Of a DNA stretch of 64,000 bases, positions 46,782 to 55,741 are shown piece after piece; position 1 is the first letter of the stretch; every line of letters begins with the position of its first letter. This DNA is from Rhodanobacteraceae bacterium (GTDB lineage Bacteria; Pseudomonadota; Gammaproteobacteria; Xanthomonadales; Rhodanobacteraceae): assembly GCA_030167125.1 (NCBI GenBank), contig CP126531.1, forward strand, positions 434,001-498,000. The letters are read 5' to 3'. A program made the translations under genes and the position numbers. The notes below the pieces were generated by a model. It was not told the origin of the DNA. It worked only from the letters and a program-made list of their open reading frames with translations, and searched no databases.

Positions 46782-47864
46782 ATGAGCCGCTCAGCGACCG
46801 CCACGATCCATCTCGACGCGCTGCGCGCCAATCTGGCGCGCGTGCGTTCGCTGGCCGGCGACGCGAAAGTGATGGCGGTGGTGAAGGCCGACGCGTACGG
46901 CCACGGCCTCGAACGCTGTGCGCGTGCGCTCGGAGATGCCGACGCGTTCGGCGTCGCGTCGATCGCAGATGGCTTGCGCCTGCGCGCGGCGGGGCATCGT
47001 CAACGCATCGTGGTGTTGAGTGGCCCCGACGCCGCGAGCGATCTCGCCGAGATGCGCCGGCTGCGGCTCGAAGCTGTGATCCACCACGAATCGCAGCTCG
47101 CGATGCTGGAAGCCGAACGCAGCGGCGATCCGCTGAAGGTCTGGTTGAAACTCGATACCGGCATGCATCGGCTCGGGTTCGCACCGGAACGGGCGCGCGA
47201 ATTGCATGCGCGCCTGCGTGTGCTGCCCGCGGTCGATCCCGCGATCGTGCTGATGACGCATTTCGCGTCGTCGGACGAATTCGACGACGACCAGACCGCG
47301 CGCCAGACGCAGTGTTTCCTCGATGCGACGAAGGACTTGCCGGGTGAACGCGCATTGTCGAATTCCGCCGGCTTGCTGGGTTGGCCGAACGCGCGCGGGG
47401 ACTGGGTGCGCGCGGGCGGCTTGTTGTATGGCTTGTCCGTTGTGGAAGGCAAGACCGGCGCCGATTTCGGTTTCGCCCCTGCGATGACGCTGACCACACG
47501 CCTGGTCGCGGTCAACCGCGTCGCGCGCGGCGAGCGCGTCGGCTACGGCGCGACGTGGGAATGTCCGGAAGACATGCGCGTCGGCATCGCCGCGATCGGC
47601 TACGGCGACGGCTATCCGCGCAGCGCGAACTCCGGCACGCCGGTGCGCGTCGGCGATGCGTCCGCCGCGGTGATCGGCCGCGTGTCGATGGATTTGCTGA
47701 CGCTGGATTTGCGCAACGCGCCGGATGCGAAGGTGGGCGACGCGGTCATGCTGTGGGGTCCGCCATTGCCGGTCGAAATCGTCGCGCAACACGCCAACAC
47801 CATTTCCTACGAACTCACCTGCGGCGTTACACGCCGCGTGCTGTTTGCGGAGGACGGCGCCTGA
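46782..47864 (+). CDS. alr: Alanine racemase
   Basis: A 360-residue PLP enzyme making D-alanine for peptidoglycan. The Schiff-base lysine is K35 in MAVVKADAYGHG; the catalytic tyrosine is in ERVGYGATW near residue 254; the N-terminal TIM barrel and C-terminal beta domain (VIGRVSMDLLTLDL) are complete. ATG 46782 was chosen as the first in-frame start after the hairpins that gives the family N-terminus. parD follows after 40 bp. Confidence 0.95.
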   Translation: MSRSATATIHLDALRANLARVRSLAGDAKVMAVVKADAYGHGLERCARALGDADAFGVASIADGLRLRAAGHRQRIVVLSGPDAASDLAEMRRLRLEAVIHHESQLAMLEAERSGDPLKVWLKLDTGMHRLGFAPERARELHARLRVLPAVDPAIVLMTHFASSDEFDDDQTARQTQCFLDATKDLPGERALSNSAGLLGWPNARGDWVRAGGLLYGLSVVEGKTGADFGFAPAMTLTTRLVAVNRVARGERVGYGATWECPEDMRVGIAAIGYGDGYPRSANSGTPVRVGDASAAVIGRVSMDLLTLDLRNAPDAKVGDAVMLWGPPLPVEIVAQHANTISYELTCGVTRRVLFAEDGA

Positions 47865-47904
47865 GCGCTTTGCCAATGATTGCCAAGCGTGCCAGAATCA
47901 CCGC

Positions 47905-48156
47905 ATGGGCACGATGAACATTTCCCTTCCGGACGAAATGAAGCGGTTCGTGGACCAGCAGGTGCGCGAAGGCGCCTACGCAGGTTCGTCCGAATACGTG
48001 CGCGAGTTGATCCGCAAGGATCGCGAGCTGGCGAAGTTTCGCGCGCTGCTCGACAAGGGAGCGGCATCACCCATCGAAGGCCAACTCGATACAGACTGGT
48101 TCGATGGACTGCGGACGCGTTTGCGCGCGCGGGCGAAGCGTCGCAAGCGCGCTTGA
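47905..48156 (+). CDS. parD: ParD-type antitoxin (CopG/ribbon-helix-helix)
   Basis: An 83-residue antitoxin of a type II toxin-antitoxin pair. MGTMNISLPDEMKRFVDQQV and SSEYVRELIRKDREL form the DNA-binding ribbon-helix-helix; the C-terminal half wraps the toxin and is basic here. Its TGA overlaps the parE ATG. ParD-family proteins repress their own operon; the operator would lie in the 40-bp gap after alr. Confidence 0.9.
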   Translation: MGTMNISLPDEMKRFVDQQVREGAYAGSSEYVRELIRKDRELAKFRALLDKGAASPIEGQLDTDWFDGLRTRLRARAKRRKRA

Positions 48157-48473
48157 TGCCCCGCACCATCATCCGCCGCCAGCTTGCACGCACCGACATC
48201 GAGCAAGCGGCTGCATATTATTTCGATACCGCGGGTTTGGCTGTGGCCGAGCGTTTCGTCGTAGCGGTTGAAACCGCGGCGGCCCATGCGGCAACCCATC
48301 CGGAGGCCGGCTCTGCGCGGTACGCACAAACACTGGATCGTCCCGGATTGCGGTTCTGGTCGGTCAAGGGCTTTCCCTATCTGGTTTTCTACCTGGATGG
48401 TGGGGACTATCTCGACGTGTGGCGCGTGCTGCACGCCGAACGCGATATTCCGGCGTGGCTGCGCGAGGAATGA
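48156..48473 (+). CDS. parE: ParE-type toxin (RelE/ParE superfamily)
   Basis: A 105-residue toxin (ARTDIEQAAAYYFDTAGLAVAERFV, then RFWSVKGFPYLVFYLDGGDYLDVWRVLHAERDI) with the compact ParE fold; relatives poison DNA gyrase. It is translated from an ATG overlapping the parD stop (TGATG). Its own stop overlaps an upstream in-frame start of radA (48470), so the pair may be read through into radA. Confidence 0.88.
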   Translation: MPRTIIRRQLARTDIEQAAAYYFDTAGLAVAERFVVAVETAAAHAATHPEAGSARYAQTLDRPGLRFWSVKGFPYLVFYLDGGDYLDVWRVLHAERDIPAWLREE

Positions 48474-48475
48474 AA

Positions 48476-49855
48476 ATGGCCAAGGCAAAAACCGCCTACG
48501 TGTGTTCCGACTGCGGCGCGGAATATCCGAAGTGGCAGGGGCAGTGTGAAGCGTGCGGCGCGTGGGACACGCTGAGCGCCTTCGTCGTGGAACCGGCGAA
48601 GGAGGCCGCGCATGTGGGCCGGCGAGTCGGTTATGCCGGCGCGGAAGCGGCAAAGGTGCAGCCGCTGGCGAGTGTTGCGGGCGAAGTCGAGCAACGGCAT
48701 CTGGTGCGGATCGGCGAACTCGATCGCGTGCTGGGCGGCGGCTTGGTGGAAGGCTCGGTGGTGCTGGTGGGCGGCGATCCCGGCATCGGCAAATCGACGT
48801 TGTTGTTGCAGACGCTGGCGGCGTTGGGCGAACGCATGCCCGGTTTGTACGTGAGCGGCGAAGAATCGCTGGCGCAGATCGCGGCACGCGGACATCGGCT
48901 TGGGCTGGAACTCGGCCCGTTGCGCGCACTGGCGGAAACCTGCGTCGAACGCATCCTGGAACATGCGCAAGTGGAAAAACCGCGCGTGCTGGTGGTCGAT
49001 TCGATCCAGACCATCTGGACCGAAACGTTGCCGGCCGCACCCGGTTCGGTGTCGCAGGTGCGCGAATCGGCGGCGCGCCTGACGCGCTTCGCCAAGCAGA
49101 CCGGCACCTCGGTGTTCCTGGTCGGCCACGTGACCAAGGAAGGCGGCATCGCCGGGCCACGCGTGCTGGAGCACATGGTCGACGCGGTGCTGTATTTCGA
49201 GGGCGAGACGGGTTCGCGCTTCCGCGTGCTGCGCGCGTTCAAGAACCGCTTCGGCGCGGTCAACGAACTCGGCGTGTTCGCGATGGGCGACAAGGGCCTG
49301 CGCGAAGTGCCGAACCCGTCCGCGATTTTCCTGTCATCGCAGCAGGGCGCGACTCCGGGCAGCGCAGTGATGGTGACGCGCGAAGGCACGCGCCCGCTCT
49401 TGGTCGAGGTACAGGCGCTGGTCGATCAGTCGAACCTCGGCAACCCGCGTCGCGTCGCGTTGGGGCTGGAACAGAATCGCCTCGCGATGCTGCTGGCGGT
49501 GTTGCATCGCCACGGTGGCGCGGCGGTGTTCGACCAGGACGTGTTCGTCAACGTGGTCGGCGGCATCCGGGTGCAGGAAACCGCGGCCGATCTGCCGGTG
49601 CTGCTGGCGGTGTTGTCGAGTTTCTGCGACCGCGCATTGCCGGAGAAAACCGTCGCGTTCGGAGAAGTGGGTTTGTCCGGCGAGGTGCGTCCCGTACCGA
49701 ACGGCGAGGAACGCTTGAAGGAGGCCGCGCACCACGGCTTTCGTCGCGCGATCGTGCCGCAAGCGAATGCGCCAAAGAAATCCGCGCGCATCAGTGACCT
49801 GGAGATCGTTGGCGTGGAACGCCTGCGCGAAGCGATCGATGCGGCGGGTGGCTAG
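48476..49855 (+). CDS. radA: DNA repair ATPase RadA
   Basis: A 459-residue recombination helicase/branch-migration protein. The N-terminal zinc finger is CSDCG...CEACG, Walker A GGDPGIGKST lies near residue 98 and the RadA-specific KNRFG motif near 256; the C-terminal Lon-like domain is present (VAFGEVGLSGEVRPV). ATG 48476 has GAGGA 7 bases upstream; ATG 48470 is in frame but would have the purines too close. The stop is shared in CTAG with lpxH. Confidence 0.95.
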   Translation: MAKAKTAYVCSDCGAEYPKWQGQCEACGAWDTLSAFVVEPAKEAAHVGRRVGYAGAEAAKVQPLASVAGEVEQRHLVRIGELDRVLGGGLVEGSVVLVGGDPGIGKSTLLLQTLAALGERMPGLYVSGEESLAQIAARGHRLGLELGPLRALAETCVERILEHAQVEKPRVLVVDSIQTIWTETLPAAPGSVSQVRESAARLTRFAKQTGTSVFLVGHVTKEGGIAGPRVLEHMVDAVLYFEGETGSRFRVLRAFKNRFGAVNELGVFAMGDKGLREVPNPSAIFLSSQQGATPGSAVMVTREGTRPLLVEVQALVDQSNLGNPRRVALGLEQNRLAMLLAVLHRHGGAAVFDQDVFVNVVGGIRVQETAADLPVLLAVLSSFCDRALPEKTVAFGEVGLSGEVRPVPNGEERLKEAAHHGFRRAIVPQANAPKKSARISDLEIVGVERLREAIDAAGG

Positions 49856-50580
49856 GGCAGGAGTCCGCGCAATTCGACGTTGCCGCGCGTGACCCGCAAC
49901 AGTGAGCCCTGTTCGTACCAATCGCCCAGCACGATGCGCTGCGCTGGTTTGCCGTCCAGCGTCAAATCGTGGATCGCCGGACGATGGGTGTGGCCGTGGA
50001 TCATCCGCGTGACGCCGGCTTGGCGCAGCGCGCGTTCCACGGCGTCCTGATTGACGTCCATGATCGCCATGTCGGCTTGCGACGTGTGTGCGCGGCTGGC
50101 ATCGCGCGCCTGCGCCGCGAACGCGCGGCGCTCGACCAGCGGACGCGCGAGGAACGCGGCCTGCCACGCGGGATCGCGCACCTGCTTGCGGAACGCGAGG
50201 TAGGCCGCGTCGTCGGTGCACAGCACGTCGCCGTGCAGGATCAGGGCCGGCGTGCCGTACAAATCGACGACCGTGCCGTCGTCGAGCAGATCCATGCCGC
50301 AGCGGCGCGCGTACTTCTCGCCCAGCAGGAAATCGCGGTTGCCCACCATGAAGTGCACCGGCACGCCGGCAGCGGCGACGCCGTGCAAGGCGGCGGCGAT
50401 GCGCGCGTTCAATGGCGCATCATCGTCGTCGCCGATATAAGCTTCGAACAAATCTCCCAGCACGTAGAGCGCGTCGGCATCGCGCGCTTCACCCGCGCAG
50501 AAGCGCTCGAAATCTTCGACGATGTGCGGCCGCGCATCATCGAGGTGCAAATCCGAGACGAAAAGCGTGTGCGGACTCAA
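49852..50580 (-). CDS. lpxH: UDP-2,3-diacylglucosamine hydrolase
   Basis: A 242-residue peripheral membrane phosphoesterase making lipid X in lipid A synthesis. The metal ligands are in FVSDLHLDD, VLGDLFEAY, VGNRDFL and MIHGHTHRPA. The TTG start 50580 overlaps the stop of the cyclophilin gene (TTGA); no ATG lies before the first motif. It pairs with lpxO nearby as part of lipid A chemistry. Confidence 0.93.
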   Translation of the reverse strand: MSPHTLFVSDLHLDDARPHIVEDFERFCAGEARDADALYVLGDLFEAYIGDDDDAPLNARIAAALHGVAAAGVPVHFMVGNRDFLLGEKYARRCGMDLLDDGTVVDLYGTPALILHGDVLCTDDAAYLAFRKQVRDPAWQAAFLARPLVERRAFAAQARDASRAHTSQADMAIMDVNQDAVERALRQAGVTRMIHGHTHRPAIHDLTLDGKPAQRIVLGDWYEQGSLLRVTRGNVELRGLLP

Positions 50581-51320
50581 TGCCCCGGACCCGCTTTCTT
50601 CTTTTTCGTGGCCGGCGTCGAAGCGGGCGCTTGTCCCGTGACCGGCGACACCGGCTCCTCGGTCGGGTGCGCGGCTTCGCCGATCACCTTGGCGCTTTCG
50701 ATGACCACCAGCGGCCGCGGCACGTCGCCGATGAACGGGCCTTGCGGGCCAGTCGGCAGGTTGTCGATCTTGTCGACCACGTCCATGCCCTTGACGATCT
50801 TGCCGAACACCGCGTAGCCCCAGGTCATGCCGCTCTGGTTGCCAACGTAATCGAGGCGTGGGTTGTCCACGACGTTGATGAAGAACTGCGCGGTCGCGGA
50901 ATCGGGATCGGGCCCGCGCGCCGCGGCGACGGTGCCACGCAGGTTCGAAAGCCCGTTGTTGGCTTCGTCCGGGATCGGCGGCAGCGTGCGCTTGGGCCGC
51001 AGCTCGCGCGTGTACAGGCCGCCCTGGACCAGGTAGCCGGGAATCACCCGATGGAACACGGTGCCGTCGTAGAAACCCTGCTTCACGTACTGCAGGAAAT
51101 TGGCGACGGTCTTGGGCGCCTTGTCCGGGAACAGCTCGATCACAAAATCGCCTTGCGAGGTCTTGAACTCGACTTGCGGATGCGCGGGCGCGGCCGGCGC
51201 CGCCGACGAGGACGCCGAAGCGGGCGGCGCCTCCGCGTGCGCGCCGAAGACGGCCAACGCGAACAGGCAAGCCGCGAACGCGGCGGCGAACAAGGGGCGA
51301 GGCGGATGTCGGACGGTCAT
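50577..51320 (-). CDS. Periplasmic cyclophilin-type peptidyl-prolyl isomerase
   Basis: A 247-residue protein with a signal peptide (residues about 1-30, FAAAFAACLFALAVFGAHA) and a cyclophilin domain (VEFKTSQGDFVIELFPDKAPKTV, GTVFHRVIPGYLVQGG, FFINVVDNPRLDY). It ends in a lysine-rich tail (KKKKAGPGH). ATG 51320 is chosen; ATGs at 51332 and further upstream are in frame but lengthen only the leader. It is coupled to lpxH by the TTGA overlap. Confidence 0.87.
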   Translation of the reverse strand: MTVRHPPRPLFAAAFAACLFALAVFGAHAEAPPASASSSAAPAAPAHPQVEFKTSQGDFVIELFPDKAPKTVANFLQYVKQGFYDGTVFHRVIPGYLVQGGLYTRELRPKRTLPPIPDEANNGLSNLRGTVAAARGPDPDSATAQFFINVVDNPRLDYVGNQSGMTWGYAVFGKIVKGMDVVDKIDNLPTGPQGPFIGDVPRPLVVIESAKVIGEAAHPTEEPVSPVTGQAPASTPATKKKKAGPGH

Positions 51321-51393
51321 GGCGCAGGTCATGGGCGGCGCGAAAACGGCATGATACGCGAGCGACATGTCCCCCACAGCAGGGCCCGCGCGC

Positions 51394-53229
51394 TCACGGC
51401 TGCGGGCAGGACGCACCCGCGCAAACCCCGAAGTGCAGCCCGGTTCGCCGCTCGGGCGCGGAACGGCCCTGCAAGGAATTGCTGTCGCCGCCGTTCTGGT
51501 CCTGGTCCAGATGCCGGCGCCGGATTTCCAGCACGATGGGCGTGATCTGCGCGATGCGCGAATCGATCTGCGCGCGGGTGTAGTAGTCGAGGTCCTTGCG
51601 ATCCAGCAGACGGTGCAACTGGTCGAGCGCATCGGCGGCGTGGCCGGACAGGAAGGTCGCGTCGGCGTAGGCGATGCCGGCGTGCACTTCGTCGCCGGCG
51701 ACGTGGCAGGCATGGCCGTAGGTCGCGTAGAGCGAAGGCTCGGAATCGTCGTTGAGCAACGGTTTCAACAAACCTTGCGCGGTCTTCGCATCGCCCTTGG
51801 CGCCGCTGTCGATCAGCGCCTGGCTGTACTCGAGCACGATCGCCGGGTCGTTGGGCCACGCGGCGTTCAGTGCGGCGTAGCGCTGCAGGGCCTGGCCGCG
51901 CTCGCCGGCCTGGCGCTCCGCGTAGGCGAGGCCGAGTGCCAGGGTGAGGTCGTCGGGACGCGCCGCCGCCAGTTTCTGCATGATCGGCACCGCTTTCGAC
52001 CCCTGGTTCAATTGCAGCAACGCCAGCGCGTAGCCGTAACGATTGGCAACCGACGCCGCGAACTTGGCGTTGCCGGACATGTTGCGCGTGTAGTAATCCA
52101 GCACCGAACGCGGATCGCTGGACGACAGCACGCGCACGCGCTCGCGCATCAGCTCGTACTGCATCTCGCTGGGCCCGCGCACGGAGTGATCGAGCAGCGC
52201 CGAGGAATTCTTGACGAACGGCAGCGGCAGCATGCCCGGCGGACTGGTCGTCTTGTCGTCGAGCGCATCCAACGGCTGTTGCTTGCACCGCGATGCGTCG
52301 CTCTGCACGCTGACGCAGGCCTTGACGGCGTGCATCTGCTGTTCCAGCACGCGTGCACGGGCGCGCGCGTCGGCGATGCGCACGCTGCTGACCGGATGGT
52401 CCTGCAGGAAGTCGGGGATGTTGCCGGCCGCCATGCCGCCGTCGCCACCGGGGCGCAGCAACTCCTGCATGTGCTGGAACACCGTCGCCATGGCTTCGGG
52501 ATCGAAACCGGCCTTGGCCAGCGTCTCGATGCCGACGTGGTCGGCTTCTTCCTCGTCCTTGCGGGTGAAGTCGATCATGTGCTGCTGCATCATCGCCATC
52601 ACCGAGTAGAACGCGCCGATCGCCGGATCGACACCCTGCTGATACGGTGCGTTGCCGTAGCCGTAACCGTAGGGCTGGGTCTGCGCGTAGCGGTCGCCGG
52701 AATCCGCGCGCGAGGCCGCCAGCGCCGCTGCGAATGCGCCCAGCACGTACAGCGGCGTGGATTTCTTCTGGTCCTCGATCGCGCGCTGCAAATGGTGCTG
52801 GCTGATGTGCGCCAGCTCGTGCGCCATCACCGCCGCCAGCTGATCCTGGTTCTGGGTGACGGTGAGCATGCCCGAGAAGATGAAGATGTAGCCGCCGAAG
52901 GTCGCGAACGAATTGATCTCGGGAACGTTGATCAGGGTGAAGGTGTAGTGCTGGCTCGGGTCGGCGCTGACGGCGGCCAGCCGGTAGCCGAGCGTGTGCA
53001 GGTATTGGTCGACCTGCGGATCGTCCAGCACCAGGTGCGCCGCGCGCAGTTCGCGCAGGAATTCCGCGCCGTACGCCTCGGCTTCCTGCGGCGACATCAC
53101 CGTGTCGGCGGAACTGCCGAGGCTGGGCAGGCGCACGTCGGCCTGCTGCGCGGCCGCAGGCAGCGCCAGCGCCAGCGCGGCGGCGAAAGCCAGCAAGCTT
53201 GGTGGACGAAAATGCGAAAGATGCGGCAT
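51394..53229 (-). CDS. M48-family periplasmic metalloprotease, BepA-like
   Basis: A 611-residue exported protease and chaperone for outer-membrane protein assembly in relatives (BepA/YfgC). Signal peptide 1-27; the zinc site is HELAH in MAHELAHISQHHL with a distal glutamate in EEEADHVGIE; a long TPR-like helical C-terminal half follows (RNMSGNAKFAASVANRYGYALALL and later repeats). It is longer than E. coli BepA (487). ATG 53229 sets the signal peptide. Monocistronic. Confidence 0.88.
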   Translation of the reverse strand: MPHLSHFRPPSLLAFAAALALALPAAAQQADVRLPSLGSSADTVMSPQEAEAYGAEFLRELRAAHLVLDDPQVDQYLHTLGYRLAAVSADPSQHYTFTLINVPEINSFATFGGYIFIFSGMLTVTQNQDQLAAVMAHELAHISQHHLQRAIEDQKKSTPLYVLGAFAAALAASRADSGDRYAQTQPYGYGYGNAPYQQGVDPAIGAFYSVMAMMQQHMIDFTRKDEEEADHVGIETLAKAGFDPEAMATVFQHMQELLRPGGDGGMAAGNIPDFLQDHPVSSVRIADARARARVLEQQMHAVKACVSVQSDASRCKQQPLDALDDKTTSPPGMLPLPFVKNSSALLDHSVRGPSEMQYELMRERVRVLSSSDPRSVLDYYTRNMSGNAKFAASVANRYGYALALLQLNQGSKAVPIMQKLAAARPDDLTLALGLAYAERQAGERGQALQRYAALNAAWPNDPAIVLEYSQALIDSGAKGDAKTAQGLLKPLLNDDSEPSLYATYGHACHVAGDEVHAGIAYADATFLSGHAADALDQLHRLLDRKDLDYYTRAQIDSRIAQITPIVLEIRRRHLDQDQNGGDSNSLQGRSAPERRTGLHFGVCAGASCPQP

Positions 53230-53387
53230 GAACGGATGACGTGTATTCGCCTGGTTTGGACCCGGATCGCGTCGATTGGTTCGACCGCCGGCGCCGCAAG
53301 CGTAGCGCCATCGGAAACCGGCAGCCATTCTCGCTATCGGCGTGTTCAGTGCCGGTAAAATGGCGGCAGCACAACCAGGTTGCCGTC

Positions 53388-53651
53388 ATGGCCGACATCG
53401 AAGTCTATTCCACCGCGGTGTGCCCGTATTGCATCGCCGCCAAGAACCTCCTGAAGGCGAAAGGGCTCGCGTACCGCGAGTTGCGCATCGACACCGACGC
53501 GAACGCGCGCCGCGAGATGCTGGCGCGCGCCCCCGGTGCCCGCACCGTGCCCCAGATCTTCATCAACGGCGTGCACGTGGGCGGCTTCGACCAGCTCGCC
53601 GCGGCCGATCGCAGCGGCAAATTGCAGGAAATTTTGCAAGCCGCGCCGTAA
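53388..53651 (+). CDS. grxC: Glutaredoxin 3
   Basis: An 87-residue dithiol glutaredoxin with the CPYC active site (C12, C15), the cis-proline TVPQIF and the glutathione-binding GGFDQL. It reduces disulfides with glutathione in the cytoplasm. Divergent from the BepA-like gene with 158 bp between starts. Repeat copy C follows its end. Confidence 0.94.
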   Translation: MADIEVYSTAVCPYCIAAKNLLKAKGLAYRELRIDTDANARREMLARAPGARTVPQIFINGVHVGGFDQLAAADRSGKLQEILQAAP

Positions 53652-53708
53652 CGCCCGATAATTACCCGTTTGTCTTGTCCGCACGTCGCGCCCAACGCGC
53701 CTGACGGA

Positions 53709-53818
53709 GCGGCTGTTGTGAAAAGCCAAGGCATGGATGCCCGTGGTGGACTCTCATGACCTGTGCCGCTTGCACTTGTCGAAAGGCTCATCGAAGCAGC
53801 GATCAGGGACGATCGCAA
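53709..53818 (+). repeat. Dispersed repeat, copy C (icd leader)
   Basis: About 110 bp filling the grxC-icd gap. The AGCGGCTGTTGTGAAAAG 5' block leads into hairpin 53730-53741 (GGCA-TGGA-TGCC). The 3' hairpin at 53799-53816 is GCGATC-AGGGAC-GATCGC and ends 7 bases before the AAGGAG ribosome site of icd. Read on the plus strand it is the icd 5' untranslated region. Confidence 0.8.
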
Positions 53819-53834
53819 AAACCAAGGAGCTCGT

Positions 53835-54845
53835 GTGGAAAAGACGATTGCGGTAATCCGTGGCGACGGCATCGGCCCGGAAATCATGACCGCCACCCTC
53901 AAGGTGCTGGACGCGCTGGAGTGCGGACTCGATTACGAGTTCGTCGAGGCCGGCATGGCCGCCCTGGAAAAGCACGGCGAGTTGTTGCCGCAAGCGACGC
54001 TGGATGCGATCGCGAGGCACGGCGTCGCGTTGAAGGGTCCGCTGACCACGCCGATCGGCAAGGGCTTCTCATCGTTGAACGTGGCGCTGCGCAAGCACTT
54101 CGACCTGTATGCCAACGTACGCCCGGCGATCAGTTTCCCCGGCACCAAGGCGCGCTACGAGAACATCGACATCATCACGGTGCGCGAGAACACCGAAGGC
54201 GCGTACCTTTCCGAAGGCCAGACGCTGTCCGACGACGGCGAAACCGCGCAATCGATCGTGCGCAACACGCGCACCGGCGCCACGCGCATCGTGCGCCACG
54301 CGTTCGAGCTCGCGGTGCGCAAGGGCCGCAAGAAAGTCACCGCGGTGCACAAGGCCAACATCATCAAGACCGCGTCGGGCCTGTTCCTCGACGTCGCGCG
54401 CGAGATTGCCAAGGAGTATCCGCAAGTCCAGTTCAACGAGATGATCGTCGACAACACCTGCATGCAGCTGGTGATGAACCCGTGGCAGTTCGACGTGATC
54501 GTCACCACCAACCTGTTCGGCGACATTTTGTCCGACCTGTGCGCAGGGCTGGTAGGCGGCCTGGGCCTCGCGCCCGGCGCCAACATCGGCAACGGCGCGG
54601 CGATCTTCGAAGCCGTGCACGGCTCCGCGCCCGACATCGCGGGCAAGAACGTGGCCGATCCCTGCGCACTGCTGCTGGCCGCGGCCGAAATGTTGGATCA
54701 CCTCGGCATGGTCGAGAAAGGCACACGGATCCGCGACGCGATCCGCGCCACGCTGGCGGCGCACGACCGCGTGACACCGGATCTCGGCGGCAGCGGCACC
54801 ACGGAATCGTTCGCCGAGGCGTTGGTGGAACGCGTGCGCTGCTGA
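53835..54845 (+). CDS. icd: Isocitrate dehydrogenase, NAD-type (IDH3-like)
   Basis: A 336-residue beta-decarboxylating dehydrogenase of the TCA cycle. IRGDGIGPEIM, VRENTEGAYLSEG, VHKANIIK, NTCMQLVMNP and AAIFEAVHGSAPDIAGKN are the substrate-binding and cofactor motifs; the protein is of the short (about 335-residue) NAD-dependent type, not the 420-residue NADP form. GTG 53835 has AAGGAG about 7 bases upstream and starts at EKTIAVIRGDG; upstream residues are repeat-derived and not counted. Confidence 0.9.
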   Translation: MEKTIAVIRGDGIGPEIMTATLKVLDALECGLDYEFVEAGMAALEKHGELLPQATLDAIARHGVALKGPLTTPIGKGFSSLNVALRKHFDLYANVRPAISFPGTKARYENIDIITVRENTEGAYLSEGQTLSDDGETAQSIVRNTRTGATRIVRHAFELAVRKGRKKVTAVHKANIIKTASGLFLDVAREIAKEYPQVQFNEMIVDNTCMQLVMNPWQFDVIVTTNLFGDILSDLCAGLVGGLGLAPGANIGNGAAIFEAVHGSAPDIAGKNVADPCALLLAAAEMLDHLGMVEKGTRIRDAIRATLAAHDRVTPDLGGSGTTESFAEALVERVRC

Positions 54846-54860
54846 TTGGCTTGCGCCAGA

Positions 54861-55178
54861 TCACTTGAGGTTGCAGGCTTCGCCGCAACCGCCGGTTTCG
54901 CGTTCGACGTAGCGGCGAACGGCCGGTATCCGCAGCATCGGCAGCATCGGCCAGTACGCGGGAATCTGCCGGCAGAGCAACGCGAAGCCTTTCGCGCCCG
55001 CGAGGGTCGCGCCGCTGCGCAGATCCTGCACCACGATTTGACCCATGCGCATAGGGCCGAGTGGCGAGGGATCGGTCGAATCCTCGAGTCGGTGCAGCCA
55101 ATCGAGACGGTGATGGAGGCGCGCGATACGCGCGCACTTCGCGCAGCGCGGATGCCGATAAAGGCGGATACGGGTCAT
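54861..55178 (-). CDS. DUF393-like small protein with a CxxC motif
   Basis: A 105-residue protein resembling the DUF393 (DCC) thiol-disulfide-oxidoreductase-like group: an N-terminal CAKC, a short strand-helix region and a C-terminal YWPMLPMLRIPAVRRYVERE stretch, with cysteines also near the end (GGCGEAC). The usual DxxCxxC start is modified to RHPRCAKCARI, so the assignment is tentative. Convergent with icd (15 bp apart). Confidence 0.5.
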   Translation of the reverse strand: MTRIRLYRHPRCAKCARIARLHHRLDWLHRLEDSTDPSPLGPMRMGQIVVQDLRSGATLAGAKGFALLCRQIPAYWPMLPMLRIPAVRRYVERETGGCGEACNLK

Positions 55179-55232
55179 GGCATTGTCCGTGCGCGCCGTA
55201 CTGTCGGGACAATGCGGCGCACTATCAAATGA

Positions 55233-55694
55233 TCACCCGAACATCCCCGGCTTGTAATCGCCGACTTCAGGCCGCGCGGCGATGTTGATCCGGTTCCAGC
55301 TATTGATCAGCGTCACCAGCAGCGTCAGGTCGACCAGTTCCTTCTCGTCGAATTGCGCGCGGGCTTCCTCGTACAACGCATCCGGCACGGACTGATCGTG
55401 CGAGGGCAGTTGCGTGAGGGCTTCGCACCACGCCAGCGCGGCACGTTCACGCGCGCTGTAGAACGGCGTTTCGCGCCAGGCCGGCAGCACGTACAGGCGT
55501 TGCTCGGTTTCGCCGGCGGCGCGCGCGTCCTTGCTGTGCATGTCGAGGCAGTAGGCGCAGCCGTTGATCTGCGAGGCGCGCATCAAAACGAGGTTGCACA
55601 ACGTCGGTTCGAGCGTGCTCTCGTGAAGCTGCTTGGTCAGCGCGAACAGCGGCTGCAGGCTGGCGAAGTGTTTCTTGAGGGTGAAACGGGGCAT
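55233..55694 (-). CDS. Carboxymuconolactone decarboxylase (AhpD-like) family protein
   Basis: A 153-residue protein with the AhpD-type motif CAYCLDMHS (C46, C49, H53). Such proteins are peroxidase-like or of unknown role and are the classic partners of ECF41 sigma genes. AAGGAGT 7 bases upstream fixes ATG 55694. It follows the sigma gene by 47 bp, so it is probably its regulatory target by co-transcription. Confidence 0.88.
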   Translation of the reverse strand: MPRFTLKKHFASLQPLFALTKQLHESTLEPTLCNLVLMRASQINGCAYCLDMHSKDARAAGETEQRLYVLPAWRETPFYSARERAALAWCEALTQLPSHDQSVPDALYEEARAQFDEKELVDLTLLVTLINSWNRINIAARPEVGDYKPGMFG

Positions 55695-55722
55695 GGGTGA
55701 CTCCTTGGCTTTGGATTGACGG

Positions 55723-55739
55723 GACGGAAGTTTTCCGTC
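55723..55739 (-). repeat. 7-bp inverted repeat in the sigma/decarboxylase gap
   Basis: GACGGAA and TTCCGTC form a perfect stem with a 3-base loop between the sigma-factor gene and the carboxymuconolactone decarboxylase gene. It may be an operator or an mRNA hairpin; there is no T-tract. Confidence 0.4.
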
Positions 55740-55741
55740 AC

